Source: Lysinibacillus halotolerans
GTDB taxonomy: Bacteria > Bacillota > Bacilli > Bacillales_A > Planococcaceae
Length of the DNA: 53,667 nucleotides
Direction of reading: 5' to 3'
Assembly: GCF_003711845.1 (NCBI RefSeq)
Contig: NZ_RHLQ01000021.1
Span: 1 to 53,667 of the forward strand
Below, one piece after another: positions 1 to 8,727 of the stretch; the first letter of the stretch is position 1; each line of letters opens with the position of its first letter. The notes beneath the pieces were generated by a model. The model was not told the DNA's origin. It saw only the letters and a program-made list of their open reading frames with translations, and ran no database searches. A program made the translations under genes and the position numbers.

Positions 1-47
1 TCATGGCCATTAACTAAAGAAAAAAAGAATTTACATACAAAAATAGA

Positions 48-115
48 GAAAGGTGAATTTGAGTTTCCTCAAATTCACCTTTCCCACTATTTGAAGCTAG
101 TTATGTCCCAGCCTC
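48..115 (-). repeat. Variant, edge-truncated copy of the GAGGCTGGGACA repeat; ppaC terminator
   Basis: Read on the minus strand, just after the ppaC stop, the sequence begins GAGGCTGGGACATAACT, the same end as the two 148-bp elements at 13931 and 29137. It then diverges into a perfect 16-bp hairpin (48-83) with a GAAA loop, followed by CTATTTTTG. The closing inverted end would lie beyond the window edge. By structure it should end ppaC transcription. The shared end with a different core suggests a family of elements. Confidence 0.7.
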
Positions 116-132
116 TTTATTCATTATAACGA

Positions 133-1056
133 TTATAGTCCTTCCGTTAACACAGGAACAATTTGTTTTTTACGAGAAACAACACCCGGTAATTCGACTA
201 AATTATTTACTAATTCTTTACCAAAGCTTTTCGCAGCAGCTTCCGCAGCATCCCCTACAACAACAGCTGTAGAATCATTGTTTAGAATATCTGTTACAAC
301 AAAGAAGAATAAGTTTAAGCCATTGTCAGCTACATTTTTATTTAATAAACTTACTAGCTCATCTTTACGATTTAATACGTCATTTACATCTACTGCGTTT
401 ACTTGAGCTACTACTGATTTTACTTCACCAAAAGTAAATTCTTTCGCATCTAACGATAGTAAATCTTCTAGCGATTTATCTGAAAGGTCAGCTCCTGCTT
501 TTAACATCGCTAAACCGTACTCATCTAAATTTACCCCCGCTTTTTCAGCTAATTCTTTACCAGCTTGTACATCTTGTTCTGTGCAAGTTGGAGATTTGAA
601 TAATAATGTATCTGAAATAATAGCAGAAAGCATTAAACCTGCAACATTTGAAGGTACTTCTACATTATTTTCTTTAAAAATTTTATTTAAAATCGTAGCC
701 GTACATCCTACTGGCTCTGCACGATAGTAAAGAGGATCCGAAGTTTCAAAATTTGCAATGCGATGGTGATCAATTACTTCTGTTACTTTTACTTCTTCAA
801 TGCCATCAGCTGATTGTTGGCGCTCGTTATGGTCTACTAAAATAACTTCCTTTGCTTCACTAGCAACATTTCCAATTAAACGAGGTGCTTCAAAACCAAA
901 TTTCTCTAAAGCATATTTCGTTTCATTGTTTACTTCGCCAAGTCGTACCGCTTCTGCTTCAACCCCTAGTTGTTGTTTTAAATAAGCATAACTAAGTGCA
1001 GATGTAATTGTGTCTGTATCTGGATTTTTATGACCGAAAACTAATACTTTGCTCAT
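133..1056 (-). CDS. ppaC: Manganese-dependent inorganic pyrophosphatase (family II)
   Basis: Cytosolic enzyme that hydrolyses pyrophosphate to two phosphates, pulling biosynthetic reactions forward. The 307-residue product is the usual family II length (B. subtilis PpaC is about 309). Metal ligands are visible: H9, D13 and D15 in GHKNPDTD, D75 in VDHNE, and the DHH motif at 96-98. The C-terminal DHHA2 domain ends with the substrate-binding SRKKQ. The start at 1056 is chosen over an in-frame ATG ten codons upstream because AGGAGG sits nine bases before it and inside the longer version. It stands alone on the minus strand and ends in a repeat-type terminator. Confidence 0.95.
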   Translation of the reverse strand: MSKVLVFGHKNPDTDTITSALSYAYLKQQLGVEAEAVRLGEVNNETKYALEKFGFEAPRLIGNVASEAKEVILVDHNERQQSADGIEEVKVTEVIDHHRIANFETSDPLYYRAEPVGCTATILNKIFKENNVEVPSNVAGLMLSAIISDTLLFKSPTCTEQDVQAGKELAEKAGVNLDEYGLAMLKAGADLSDKSLEDLLSLDAKEFTFGEVKSVVAQVNAVDVNDVLNRKDELVSLLNKNVADNGLNLFFFVVTDILNNDSTAVVVGDAAEAAAKSFGKELVNNLVELPGVVSRKKQIVPVLTEGL

Positions 1057-1205
1057 TAAATGAGTCCTCCTATTTACAATGTTCATATTTATTCGATTTT
1101 ATTTTATCATACCTAAGTTGGAATAGAAAAATAGAACATGAATGTCATTTCGAAAGCAAGAAGGTAATTGAATTTACACTCTCCACTATTGAATATGACG
1201 ATCAA

Positions 1206-1247
1206 CAAAGCGCATTCGTAAATGCCCCCGCAATTTACGAATACGCT
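1206..1247 (-). terminator. Hairpin after the RpiR-type regulator
   Basis: Inverted repeat with arms AAAGCG.ATTCGTAAAT and ATTTACGAAT.CGCTTT (one mismatch), immediately 3' of the regulator's stop codon. No good U-run follows on the minus strand, so termination is likely but not certain. Confidence 0.5.
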
Positions 1248-1257
1248 TTACTTTGTA

Positions 1258-2100
1258 CTACATACTGTTTGCCTTTTTTAAGTAGGAATCCTGTTGATTT
1301 GTTTTTTTATACTTTGTATATTGGCTTCTATTTTGTGCCACCATTCCTTCTACTAATGCATGGATTAAAGAATGGGATGCCATAATCGTCTCAGATGTTT
1401 CTTGTTTTTGACCCCCTACTTTAAATAAAACATCTACATAGTCATTAATAGGGGAAATGGTAGTATTCGTAATCGCAATAACTTTTACATTTTTATTTTT
1501 TGCTAATTGAATAGTAGTTAAATCATCCTCATGAATGCCATCCAATGCAATCAAAATTAAAAGAGACTCTTCATCCATAGCGCTAATTTGCTGCACAATA
1601 TTATCAACATCATGTTCTATTTGCTTCACATGTTTACGATAATGACTTAACGTACAAGTGACAAAGCTAGCTGACGGAGAAGATTGTCTAAACCCTAGAA
1701 CATACAAGTAGTTAGACTCATGCATTAGTCGAATTGCATATTCAAACTGTTTTTCATCGATAACATGTATCGTGTTCAAAATACTTTTAATATCGCGATT
1801 CATCACTTCGCTTAGAAAGTGTTCATGTTTCTTTGAAATAAGAGGATGTTCATATTCTAGTTTTCCCTCAGCTTTTAACAGATCCTCTTTAATTTTTTCC
1901 TGTAATTCTAAATAGCCCGATAAATCCATCGAATAACAAAAACGGATAACTGTCGACTCGCTAATTCCAATCTGCTTCCCTACATCTGAAGCTATATGAG
2001 TTGCTATAATATTTGGATTATCAATAACAAATTGAGCAACTTTTCGCTGCCCTCTAGAAAGTCTTATAAACCTTTTTTTAATCTCATCACAAAAGCTCAT
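1258..2100 (-). CDS. MurR/RpiR-family transcriptional regulator (HTH + SIS domain)
   Basis: Cytosolic DNA-binding regulator of 280 residues, the usual family length. Residues 1-75 form the RpiR helix-turn-helix (the segment IGISESTVIRFCYSMDLSGY is the recognition region). Residues about 110-250 form a sugar-isomerase (SIS) domain that in this family binds a phosphosugar. The effector cannot be read from sequence, and no sugar-metabolism gene is adjacent: ppaC lies downstream and niaP upstream. The promoter region carries an 18-bp perfect palindrome that is a good candidate for autoregulation. An AAGGAGG ribosome site lies 13 bases before the ATG. Confidence 0.85.
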   Translation of the reverse strand: MSFCDEIKKRFIRLSRGQRKVAQFVIDNPNIIATHIASDVGKQIGISESTVIRFCYSMDLSGYLELQEKIKEDLLKAEGKLEYEHPLISKKHEHFLSEVMNRDIKSILNTIHVIDEKQFEYAIRLMHESNYLYVLGFRQSSPSASFVTCTLSHYRKHVKQIEHDVDNIVQQISAMDEESLLILIALDGIHEDDLTTIQLAKNKNVKVIAITNTTISPINDYVDVLFKVGGQKQETSETIMASHSLIHALVEGMVAQNRSQYTKYKKTNQQDSYLKKANSM

Positions 2101-2131
2101 GGTAGCTTCATTTCCTCCTTTATATTATTTT

Positions 2132-2149
2132 TATTTTGTATACAAAATA
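2132..2149. promoter_or_regulatory. 18-bp perfect palindrome upstream of the RpiR-type gene
   Basis: TATTTTGTATACAAAATA is its own reverse complement and lies 32 bases upstream of the regulator's start codon. Position and symmetry suit an operator, most simply for the RpiR-type protein itself. This is inference from symmetry alone. Confidence 0.45.
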
Positions 2150-2336
2150 GTTTGATAATTGATAGATTATCATTAACATTGATTGAATACAATGATTTTT
2201 CTGAAAAAACTTCAACGCTTTAAATGATAAAAGTTGAAAATTTGTCATATCCCACTACTATTCGACTTCCAAATTAAACAATTTAATTTTTATAAAATGA
2301 CAAAAGAATAACTTTCCCAACATTTAAATACAACAA

Positions 2337-2378
2337 AAAAACTGATTCAAAGGTTGAAATGAACCTTGAATCAGTTTT
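2337..2378 (-). terminator. Intrinsic terminator of niaP
   Basis: The stem pairs AAAACTGATTCAA..GGTT with AACC.TTGAATCAGTTTT around a short loop. On the minus strand it directly follows the niaP stop and ends in a U-rich tract (complement of the A-run at 2334-2340). Confidence 0.85.
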
Positions 2379-2386
2379 TCCGTTAG

Positions 2387-3616
2387 TTATTCTAATTCTA
2401 TTTGTTTCGTTTCTTTTCCTAAAAATAATACTGCTGCTACCCCAATTAAAATGGAGACGCAAAAAATTCCAAAGATAAATCCAATTTCATATTGTGCTTT
2501 TAGTAAGTATCCAACTAAAAGAGGACCAAAAATCCCACCGATACGCCCAACTGCTGCGGCCATTCCGGCTCCAGTCCCTCTTATGACCATTGGGTATTGC
2601 TCTGGTGTATAAGCATATAAAGCTCCCCATGCGCCTAAGTTAAAGAAGGATAATAAAATTCCAGATATTAATAATACTGTCACCGTTTCAGCATTACCAA
2701 ACACATAAGCACTTGCTGCCGTTCCTATTAAGTACGTTACAAGGACAAATTTTCGTCCGAACTTTTCTACGAAATAGGCAGCTGTAAAATACCCGGGTAA
2801 CTGGGCAATTGTCATAATAAGCACATATTTAAAGCTTGATATTAGATCAAACCCTTTTCCAACCATAACACTTGGTAGCCATAAGAACATTCCATAATAG
2901 GAAAAGACTACTGTGAACCAAAGAATCCAAAGCATCAGTGTAGAACGTGCATACTTCTTTTCCCAAACCCCTGCAATGTTTTGTCGTATTGTACGACTTT
3001 TCGCTTCTGATCTTGCAGTAAATTGAGGAGAATCAGGTAAATGCATGCGAATATAAACTGCATAAAGCGCTGGAATAGCAGTTAAAATTAATGCAACTCG
3101 CCATCCTTCAATCGGCCAAAATTCAGTTGGAATAACAAAATAAGATATGATTGCTGCAATAAGCCAGCCTGCCGCCCAAAAACTTTCAAGTAATACAACT
3201 ACACGACCTCTTTCTTTTGCTTCTACACTCTCTGAAACTAATGTAGAGGCAACTGGCAGTTCACCGCCGAGTCCCATCCCTACAAAAAATCTTAATAACA
3301 TAAATGCGGCAAAAGTTGTTGTTAGAGCTGAGAGTCCGCTGGCAACGGAGAAGATAATCAATGTCCACATGAATATCTTCTTACGTCCTACTTTGTCAGC
3401 AAATACTCCAAATACTAAAGCCCCTACTGCCATCCCGATAGAGTTAATACTTCCAATCCACCCCATTTGTGAAGAGGATAAACCCCAATCAGCTGCAAGA
3501 GCCGCTATTACAAATGATAAAATCCCTACGTCCATTGCATCGAACATCCAACCTACACCTGCAACACCTAATAATTTGTTGCGTGAGATGGGTGTTGTAT
3601 TTGAATTTTTACTCAC
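2387..3616 (-). CDS. niaP: Niacin (nicotinate) transporter, MFS
   Basis: Twelve-helix major facilitator of 409 residues that takes up nicotinic acid or nicotinamide for NAD salvage. It closely resembles the remembered B. subtilis NiaP (YceI) along its whole length: the KLLGVAGVGWMFDAMDVGI start, GMGLGGELPVASTLVSE, FSYYGMFLWLPSVM and the C-terminal GKETKQIELE. The A-motif GVFADKVGRKK is intact. The start codon is GTG, with AGGTG eight to nine bases upstream. It is divergent from thrC. In Bacillus this gene belongs to the NiaR regulon, and a possible operator overlaps the ribosome site. Confidence 0.88.
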   Translation of the reverse strand: MSKNSNTTPISRNKLLGVAGVGWMFDAMDVGILSFVIAALAADWGLSSSQMGWIGSINSIGMAVGALVFGVFADKVGRKKIFMWTLIIFSVASGLSALTTTFAAFMLLRFFVGMGLGGELPVASTLVSESVEAKERGRVVVLLESFWAAGWLIAAIISYFVIPTEFWPIEGWRVALILTAIPALYAVYIRMHLPDSPQFTARSEAKSRTIRQNIAGVWEKKYARSTLMLWILWFTVVFSYYGMFLWLPSVMVGKGFDLISSFKYVLIMTIAQLPGYFTAAYFVEKFGRKFVLVTYLIGTAASAYVFGNAETVTVLLISGILLSFFNLGAWGALYAYTPEQYPMVIRGTGAGMAAAVGRIGGIFGPLLVGYLLKAQYEIGFIFGIFCVSILIGVAAVLFLGKETKQIELE

Positions 3617-3628
3617 TTAATTTTCACC

Positions 3629-3638
3629 TGTCTTTACA
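3629..3638. promoter_or_regulatory. Possible NiaR-type operator overlapping the niaP ribosome site
   Basis: TGTCTTTACA is an imperfect dyad inside CACCTGTCTTTACATTTG, next to the niaP Shine-Dalgarno. NiaR (YrxA) represses niaP in Bacillus, and its operators contain TGTC/GACA-like half sites as I remember them. The exact consensus could not be checked here. Confidence 0.3.
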
Positions 3639-3815
3639 TTTGGATTTACACATTAACAATACCTTTTTTTTAATTGACTTACAAGATAAATTTAAAATAT
3701 TTACATTTAGGTAAATTTCTCAATTTCTATTGAAAAATACATCAGTATTGCGATAAAATGTCTCTTATAGAAAAACAACTGTTCATTCAGTGAGAACAAA
3801 AGGAGCAAATTCGAT

Positions 3816-4868
3816 ATGTGGAAAGGTCTTATTGAAGAATATAAATCATTTTTACCTGTTACCGAAAATACACCTTCGCTAACTTTAAATGAGGGAAATA
3901 CCCCACTTATTCATTTAGTTAATTTGTCAAAAAAGTTAGGGATTGAGCTTTACGGTAAAATTGAAGGGGCAAACCCAACTGGTTCATTTAAAGACCGCGG
4001 TATGGTTTTTGCAGTAGCAAAAGCTATTGAGGAAGGGGCAAAATGTGTTATTTGTGCATCCACAGGGAATACTTCTGCTGCAGCGTCAGCTTATGCTGCC
4101 CGTGCTGGAATCCAGTCGATTGTCGTTATTCCTAAAGGGAAAGTAGCCCTTGGTAAATTAGCACAAGCATGTATGTATGGTGCTAAAATTATTGAAATCG
4201 ACGGCAATTTCGATGATGCACTCGCCATTGTACGCCAATTAAGTGAAACGACTTCTGTTCAATTAGTGAACTCCGTCAACCCATATCGTATTGAAGGCCA
4301 AAAAACAGCTGCATTTGAAATTGTAGACAGTTTAGGACAAGCTCCTCAATATTTATGTATCCCTGTAGGTAATGCGGGGAATATTACCGCTTACTGGAAA
4401 GGTTTTAAAGAATATAATGAGGCAAAACACACTGGCTTGCCGAAAATGTATGGCTTTGAGGCAGAAGGTTCCGCAGCCATTGTCAAAGGAGAACCTATCT
4501 CCAATCCCGAAACTGTGGCAACGGCGATTCGTATCGGGAATCCGGCAAGTTGGAAATTGGCTGAGGCCGCTCGCGATGAATCTGGTGGTATAATCGATTC
4601 TGTAACAGATGAAGAAATATTAGAAGCTTATCAATTAATCGCTAGTACTGAAGGAATATTTGTTGAGCCGGGCTCTGCCGCTTCTTTAGCAGGTGTTATT
4701 AAATCGGTTAATAACGGGAAAATTGAGAAAGGAAGCCAGGTTGTTACAATATTTACAGGTAACGGATTAAAAGATCCGGATACTGCAATGAACGTTTCTA
4801 AAATTGATTTAGTATCCCTTCAAAACAATGAAGAAGAAATTCGCCAATATATCGAGGAGATTTTATGA
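3816..4868 (+). CDS. thrC: Threonine synthase
   Basis: PLP enzyme that converts O-phosphohomoserine to L-threonine, the last step of threonine synthesis. It has 350 residues, like B. subtilis ThrC. The PLP lysine is K59 in [12 protein letters not shown], the phosphate-binding loop is visible as PVGNAGNI near residue 185, and [18 protein letters not shown] follows the lysine region. It overlaps thrB by four bases (ATGA), so the two are translationally coupled. In B. subtilis the operon is hom-thrC-thrB. Here homoserine dehydrogenase is not upstream and must be encoded elsewhere. No T-box leader is evident in the 200-base upstream gap. Confidence 0.95.
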   Translation: MWKGLIEEYKSFLPVTENTPSLTLNEGNTPLIHLVNLSKKLGIELYGKIEGANPTGSFKDRGMVFAVAKAIEEGAKCVICASTGNTSAAASAYAARAGIQSIVVIPKGKVALGKLAQACMYGAKIIEIDGNFDDALAIVRQLSETTSVQLVNSVNPYRIEGQKTAAFEIVDSLGQAPQYLCIPVGNAGNITAYWKGFKEYNEAKHTGLPKMYGFEAEGSAAIVKGEPISNPETVATAIRIGNPASWKLAEAARDESGGIIDSVTDEEILEAYQLIASTEGIFVEPGSAASLAGVIKSVNNGKIEKGSQVVTIFTGNGLKDPDTAMNVSKIDLVSLQNNEEEIRQYIEEIL

Positions 4869-5782
4869 GTAAAAAATGGCAAATCACTGTTCCAGGAAGC
4901 ACCGCTAACTTAGGACCTGGATTTGATTCCATAGGACTTAGTTTATCTTTATATTTAAATTTAACCGTGTCTATTTCGGATAAGTGGGAAATTATTCACC
5001 TTTCTGACCACCTTCCACAAAATATCGTAATTGAAAACCATTTAATTTATGAAATTGCTTCGGAAACTGCGGCTCGTTTTAATAAAGAACTTCCACCTTG
5101 TCGTATCGAAATGAAAAGTGAATTACCTTTTGCAAGGGGTTTAGGTAGTAGTGCAGCGGCGATTGTTGCAGCGGTTGAGTTAGCAAATCTCGTTTGTCAG
5201 TTAAATTTATCAACCCAAGATAAATTAAACATCACTTCTCAATTTGAAGGACATCCTGACAATGCTACTGCATCAGTTCTTGGTGGTTTAACGATTTCAG
5301 CAATGGATGATTTCGGTCATGTGGATACAATCCATGTACAAGATTTAGAAGTCTCTTTTGTTGTATTTATACCTAATGTGGAACTAAAAACGTCCGATGC
5401 TCGGAAAGTATTGCCTGAAAAGTTCGACCGTCACTACGCCGTTCACGCTAGTGCCAACGCTAATATGCTAGCGGCATCTTTCATATCAAAGGATTATGAA
5501 CGGGTAGGTTATTATATGGAGTCCGATCTTTTCCATGAACCATTCCGTGCCAAGTTGATTCCATTTTTTGATGAAATTCGAAATGCAGCAAAAAATGCTG
5601 GTGCTTATGGAACGGCATTAAGCGGAGCAGGCCCAACTGTTATTTCCATTATACCGACCGCTATTGAGGAAGCATTTATTTCCAAGATGAAAGAACTATT
5701 CCCCTCACTTGAAATTATTTTAACAAAAGCAGATGATCAAGGGATTTCAGTAACTGAAGTCATTGAGGATGTGCTCGCTTAA
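4865..5782 (+). CDS. thrB: Homoserine kinase
   Basis: Cytosolic GHMP-family kinase that phosphorylates L-homoserine with ATP, feeding ThrC. The 305-residue length is normal for the family. Motif 1 is [15 protein letters not shown] at 10-24, the ATP-binding glycine/serine loop is [12 protein letters not shown] at about 88-99, and motif 3 is [14 protein letters not shown] near the C terminus. Its start overlaps the thrC stop, so ThrC and ThrB are made together. A strong terminator follows the gene. Confidence 0.95.
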   Translation: MSKKWQITVPGSTANLGPGFDSIGLSLSLYLNLTVSISDKWEIIHLSDHLPQNIVIENHLIYEIASETAARFNKELPPCRIEMKSELPFARGLGSSAAAIVAAVELANLVCQLNLSTQDKLNITSQFEGHPDNATASVLGGLTISAMDDFGHVDTIHVQDLEVSFVVFIPNVELKTSDARKVLPEKFDRHYAVHASANANMLAASFISKDYERVGYYMESDLFHEPFRAKLIPFFDEIRNAAKNAGAYGTALSGAGPTVISIIPTAIEEAFISKMKELFPSLEIILTKADDQGISVTEVIEDVLA

Positions 5783-5801
5783 TCGCAAACCCATTAATAT
5801 A

Positions 5802-5844
5802 GATGTCCAATAATTCATATATATGAATTATTGGGCATCTTTTT
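5802..5844 (+). terminator. Intrinsic terminator of thrCB
   Basis: An almost perfect long stem pairs GATG.CCAATAATTCATA with TATGAATTATTGG.CATC and is followed by TTTTTC, 20 bases after the thrB stop. Confidence 0.92.
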
Positions 5845-5946
5845 CTATTTGAAAAGATGTTCAAAATAACCTAACTTCCGTACACCTCAAAATGAGGTAA
5901 GTCATTTCGTCGCATGTACTTAAATTCAATTGAAAGGAGTATCGAA

Positions 5947-6594
5947 ATGAAAATTGGCATTATTGGGGCAACTGGAAAGGCGGGCAACAATATTTTAACC
6001 GAGGCAAGAATGCGACATCATGATGTGACAGCTATAGTCGCTAATAAAGAGAAATTAAAAAATCAACAACATATTCATATTATAGAAAAGGAAATGTTTA
6101 ATTTAACTAGAAATGATTTAATTCAATTCGATGTTGTTGTAAATGCTTTACTTCCTTTACATGGAGAAGAACATTTACACATTGAATTTGGCCGGTTTCT
6201 CATCTCCCTTTTGGAAGGTAGCCAAACAAAGTTATTTGTAGTTGGTGGAGCAGGAAGTTTATTCATCGACGAAAGAAATACTAGACTCATCGATATTCCT
6301 GATTTTCCAGAAGAATATAAAACAATAGCTTTCCAACAGTTACAACATTTAATAGATTTGAAACAATCCTCGATAAAATGGACGTTTTTAAGCCCCTCCG
6401 CTCTATTTGACTCAGACGGACCAAGAACTGGCCATTACATTTTAGGCAAAGACCATCTCCTATTAAATTCCCAACATATTAGTTATGTAAGCTATGCAGA
6501 TTATGCTGTAGCTGTTTTAGATGAATTAGAAAACCCGAAACACGAAAATCAGCGTTTTACAGTCGCTTCTGAGAACGCAACAATTAGTTCATAG
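5947..6594 (+). CDS. NAD(P)-binding oxidoreductase, atypical SDR (NmrA-like)
   Basis: Protein of 215 residues with an N-terminal Rossmann motif MKIGIIGATGKAGNNI (GxxGxxG) and the SDR-like segment VVGGAGSLF near residue 100. Homologues are annotated as NAD(P)H-binding or NmrA-like proteins. The substrate is unknown, and the typical YxxxK catalytic pair of classical SDRs is not evident. The start at 5947 follows GAAAGGAG with seven bases spacing. An ATG eleven codons upstream lacks a ribosome site. A short dyad ACCTCAAAATGAGGT lies about 50 bases upstream. Confidence 0.75.
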   Translation: MKIGIIGATGKAGNNILTEARMRHHDVTAIVANKEKLKNQQHIHIIEKEMFNLTRNDLIQFDVVVNALLPLHGEEHLHIEFGRFLISLLEGSQTKLFVVGGAGSLFIDERNTRLIDIPDFPEEYKTIAFQQLQHLIDLKQSSIKWTFLSPSALFDSDGPRTGHYILGKDHLLLNSQHISYVSYADYAVAVLDELENPKHENQRFTVASENATISS

Positions 6595-6616
6595 TCAATT
6601 CACTTTTTATAAATTA

Positions 6617-6654
6617 GAATGCCCTAAAAGCTATCCAAAGCTTTTAGGGCATTC
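6617..6654. terminator. Bidirectional terminator between the SDR gene and zupT
   Basis: A perfect 16-bp stem (GAATGCCCTAAAAGCT and its complement) with a six-base loop sits between converging stops at 6594 and 6662. Confidence 0.88.
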
Positions 6655-6661
6655 ATTCATT

Positions 6662-7480
6662 TTATGCTAACAATAACAAACTTAGCGCCATGACTGCCAT
6701 ACCGGCAACTAAACCATAAATCGATAAATGGGTTTCATCATATTTTTTAGCAGCTGGCAACAACTCGTCTAACGATATGAACACCATTATTCCTGCAACT
6801 GCTGCAAAAATAATCCCAAACATCGTATCCGTTAAAAACGGCATTAATATTAAATAAGCTACAACAGCTCCAATTGGTTCTGCTAACCCTGAAAGGAATG
6901 ACAATTTAAATGACTTTTTTCGGTTTCCAGTCGCGAAATAAATTGGGACGGCAACAGCTATTCCCTCTGGAATATTGTGTATCGCTACAGCTATCGCAAT
7001 GGCTACCCCGACACTTGGATCTTGAATGGCCGACATAAATGTTGCGATACCTTCTGGAAAATTATGAATAGCTATAGCTAACGCAGTAAAAACTCCCATT
7101 TTCATTAGCTTTTGTTCATCTATTACTTTAGAATTCAATTCCGCTTCATGGACATCTTCTACAGTTTTCACTTCATGAGGATTATTTTTCTTTGGAATGA
7201 AACGATCTATTAATGCGATAAACACCATTCCCCCAAAGAAGCCTATGACCGTCATCCAATACCCTTCCGTTTCACCTAAAGAAGTCGTTAACGCATCTTT
7301 CGCCTTAACAAAAATTTCAACTAAAGAGACATAAATCATAACACCTGCAGAAAACCCTAATGCAACGGATAGGAACTTCTTATTTGTTCTTGATGTAAAA
7401 AATGCAATTAAAGCCCCCAATCCGGTAGCTAACCCAGCAAATAGTGTTAAACCTAAAGCTAAAAGTACGTTTCCATCCAT
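6662..7480 (-). CDS. zupT: ZIP-family divalent metal (zinc) transporter
   Basis: Integral membrane protein of 272 residues with about eight helices, importing Zn2+ and probably other divalent cations. The two ZIP metal-site motifs are present, HNFPEG near residue 140 and HNIPEG near residue 170, together with the later SGLAEPIGA segment. A hydrophilic loop at about 100-125 (NNPHEVKTVEDVHEAELN) contains histidines and acids, as ZIP loops do. It is monocistronic on the minus strand. AGGAG lies 13 bases before the ATG, which is rather long. No zinc-regulator operator was recognised. Confidence 0.85.
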   Translation of the reverse strand: MDGNVLLALGLTLFAGLATGLGALIAFFTSRTNKKFLSVALGFSAGVMIYVSLVEIFVKAKDALTTSLGETEGYWMTVIGFFGGMVFIALIDRFIPKKNNPHEVKTVEDVHEAELNSKVIDEQKLMKMGVFTALAIAIHNFPEGIATFMSAIQDPSVGVAIAIAVAIHNIPEGIAVAVPIYFATGNRKKSFKLSFLSGLAEPIGAVVAYLILMPFLTDTMFGIIFAAVAGIMVFISLDELLPAAKKYDETHLSIYGLVAGMAVMALSLLLLA

Positions 7481-7594
7481 TTTACTTTGTCGTCTCCTCT
7501 TATCATTTAATAATTGTATTATACACTAAAAGTTTCCCTAGTGAAACTTTTTTCACCTTGGTTACATATTATTCACAAAGAAAACTTTTATGCA

Positions 7595-7626
7595 AAAAAA
7601 TAACACCTAGTTAGGTGTTATTTTTT
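7595..7626 (-). terminator. Terminator overlapping the PAP2 gene stop codon
   Basis: A 15-bp perfect stem (AAAAAATAACACCTA and complement) with a two-base loop. The gene's last codons AAT AAC ACC TAA form one arm, so the stop codon lies inside the terminator. The minus strand continues into a U-run. Confidence 0.85.
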
Positions 7627-8231
7627 AGCTTATTAAATTTTCTTTTACTTTGTTCATACCAAAATACACAAAGGACAAACCAAGTGTATCCAAGACTCCA
7701 CCCTGCAATGACATCAGAGCCAAAATGACGACTTTCTGCGATGCGGGATAGACCAATAAGGAAGGAAAGAATAATCGCAATAACCCAAACAATTCTACTT
7801 TTTTTACTATTTCCTACCCATTCCCCTACTAAATAAGCGATTGTGAATAAATAAAGCAAAGAGAGCATAGCATGTCCCGACGGAAAACTAAATGTGGACA
7901 ATTGATCAACTATTTCTGGTCGAGGCCGTTCAATCCATTTTTTCACTAATTGATTTAACACATTTCCAGCTGCTATCGTTAGTAGTACAAAAATCATCCC
8001 ATGATAATTTCGTTCCTTTAACCAAAGTACGATTAGTAATAGTAAACCTATTGAAATAACAAACCATGTATCACCAATATAATGAAAGGCAGTGATAAAT
8101 ACGTTCCCACCAAAAAGTTCAGCTAATGTGTTATCTAGTTGTTGAATACATTCTGAATCAAAACTCAACAACAAGGCAAGAAATATAAAAAATGTAACTC
8201 CTGCTAAAATATAATTCCATGGTTTCAACAT
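7611..8231 (-). CDS. PAP2-family membrane phosphatase
   Basis: Six-helix membrane phosphatase of 206 residues with the complete PAP2 signature: KKWIERPRP (motif 1), SFPSGHAM (motif 2) and SRIAESRHFGSDV (motif 3). Relatives dephosphorylate undecaprenyl pyrophosphate, phosphatidic acid or phosphatidylglycerophosphate. The substrate here cannot be decided. The ATG at 8231 is preferred. The GTG three codons upstream lies inside AAAGGTGG, which is the likely ribosome site for the ATG. Confidence 0.85.
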   Translation of the reverse strand: MLKPWNYILAGVTFFIFLALLLSFDSECIQQLDNTLAELFGGNVFITAFHYIGDTWFVISIGLLLLIVLWLKERNYHGMIFVLLTIAAGNVLNQLVKKWIERPRPEIVDQLSTFSFPSGHAMLSLLYLFTIAYLVGEWVGNSKKSRIVWVIAIILSFLIGLSRIAESRHFGSDVIAGWSLGYTWFVLCVFWYEQSKRKFNKLKNNT

Positions 8232-8323
8232 GTATTCCACCTTTGTAAAAGCACTATATTATTTAACTTATTTAATTACATATTACTCTATGCAATCCAA
8301 TTGTTGTTACGAAAAAATAAAAA

Positions 8324-8346
8324 AACCTCGACAAGTCGTCAAGGTT
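8324..8346 (-). terminator. Terminator of hmoA
   Basis: A short stem (AACCTTGAC / GTCGAGGTT with a G-U pair, minus strand) is followed by TTTTTTTATTTTTT directly after the hmoA stop. Confidence 0.85.
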
Positions 8347-8353
8347 CTGAAAG

Positions 8354-8665
8354 TTATTGTACGTAATATAAACTATTGGCTGATTCAATAATATAGTCTG
8401 GTTTTGGCTGGCCAATTTTAGCTTTGTGGCCCGCTATATGTTCGGGACTCTTCTCCCAGCCTTTCCAAGCTTCTTCTGATTCCCAGCGTACCATAATGAT
8501 AACTTCTTCATCACCACGACGGGATTTTTTCACTAACACTTCTTTACCGATAAAACCAGGTTGTTGTTCCATTAAAGATGGGCCATCCTTTTTAGCACCA
8601 AAACGGTCAATAATTTTTTGGGCATTTCCTTCAGCAACAACAAAACGTTTCATTTGAACAAACAT
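8354..8665 (-). CDS. hmoA: Haem-degrading monooxygenase, HmoA/IsdG type
   Basis: Small cytosolic ferredoxin-like-fold protein of 103 residues that opens haem to release iron. It closely resembles B. subtilis HmoA (YetG), sharing the MFVQM start, RRGDEEVIIMVRWESEEAWKGW and the His-containing HIAGHK followed by GQPKPDYII. The start at 8665 has GGAGG seven bases upstream. The ATG two codons earlier would be one base from that site. It lies downstream of the siderophore operon, separated by a terminator, so the locus pairs siderophore import with haem-iron release. Confidence 0.88.
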   Translation of the reverse strand: MFVQMKRFVVAEGNAQKIIDRFGAKKDGPSLMEQQPGFIGKEVLVKKSRRGDEEVIIMVRWESEEAWKGWEKSPEHIAGHKAKIGQPKPDYIIESANSLYYVQ

Positions 8666-8686
8666 TCTCATACCTCCCGAGAGAAA

Positions 8687-8712
8687 AAGCTGTCCTACTA
8701 TTAGGACAGCTT
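8687..8712 (-). terminator. Terminator between yclQ and hmoA
   Basis: An 11-bp perfect stem (AAGCTGTCCTA and complement) with a four-base loop, then TTTTTCTC on the minus strand. It ends yclQ transcription 16 bases after its stop. hmoA needs read-through or its own promoter. Confidence 0.85.
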
Positions 8713-8727
8713 AATTTGGTTAATAAA

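Noticed and set aside
2152-2175. TGATAAT-N6-ATTATCA as a Fur box upstream of the RpiR-type gene
   Set aside because: Half sites match but the spacer is six bases, not one, and no iron gene is adjacent.
3147-3620. Plus-strand frame of 157 codons over niaP
   Set aside because: Antisense shadow of niaP. Its product is a low-complexity translation with no recognisable family.
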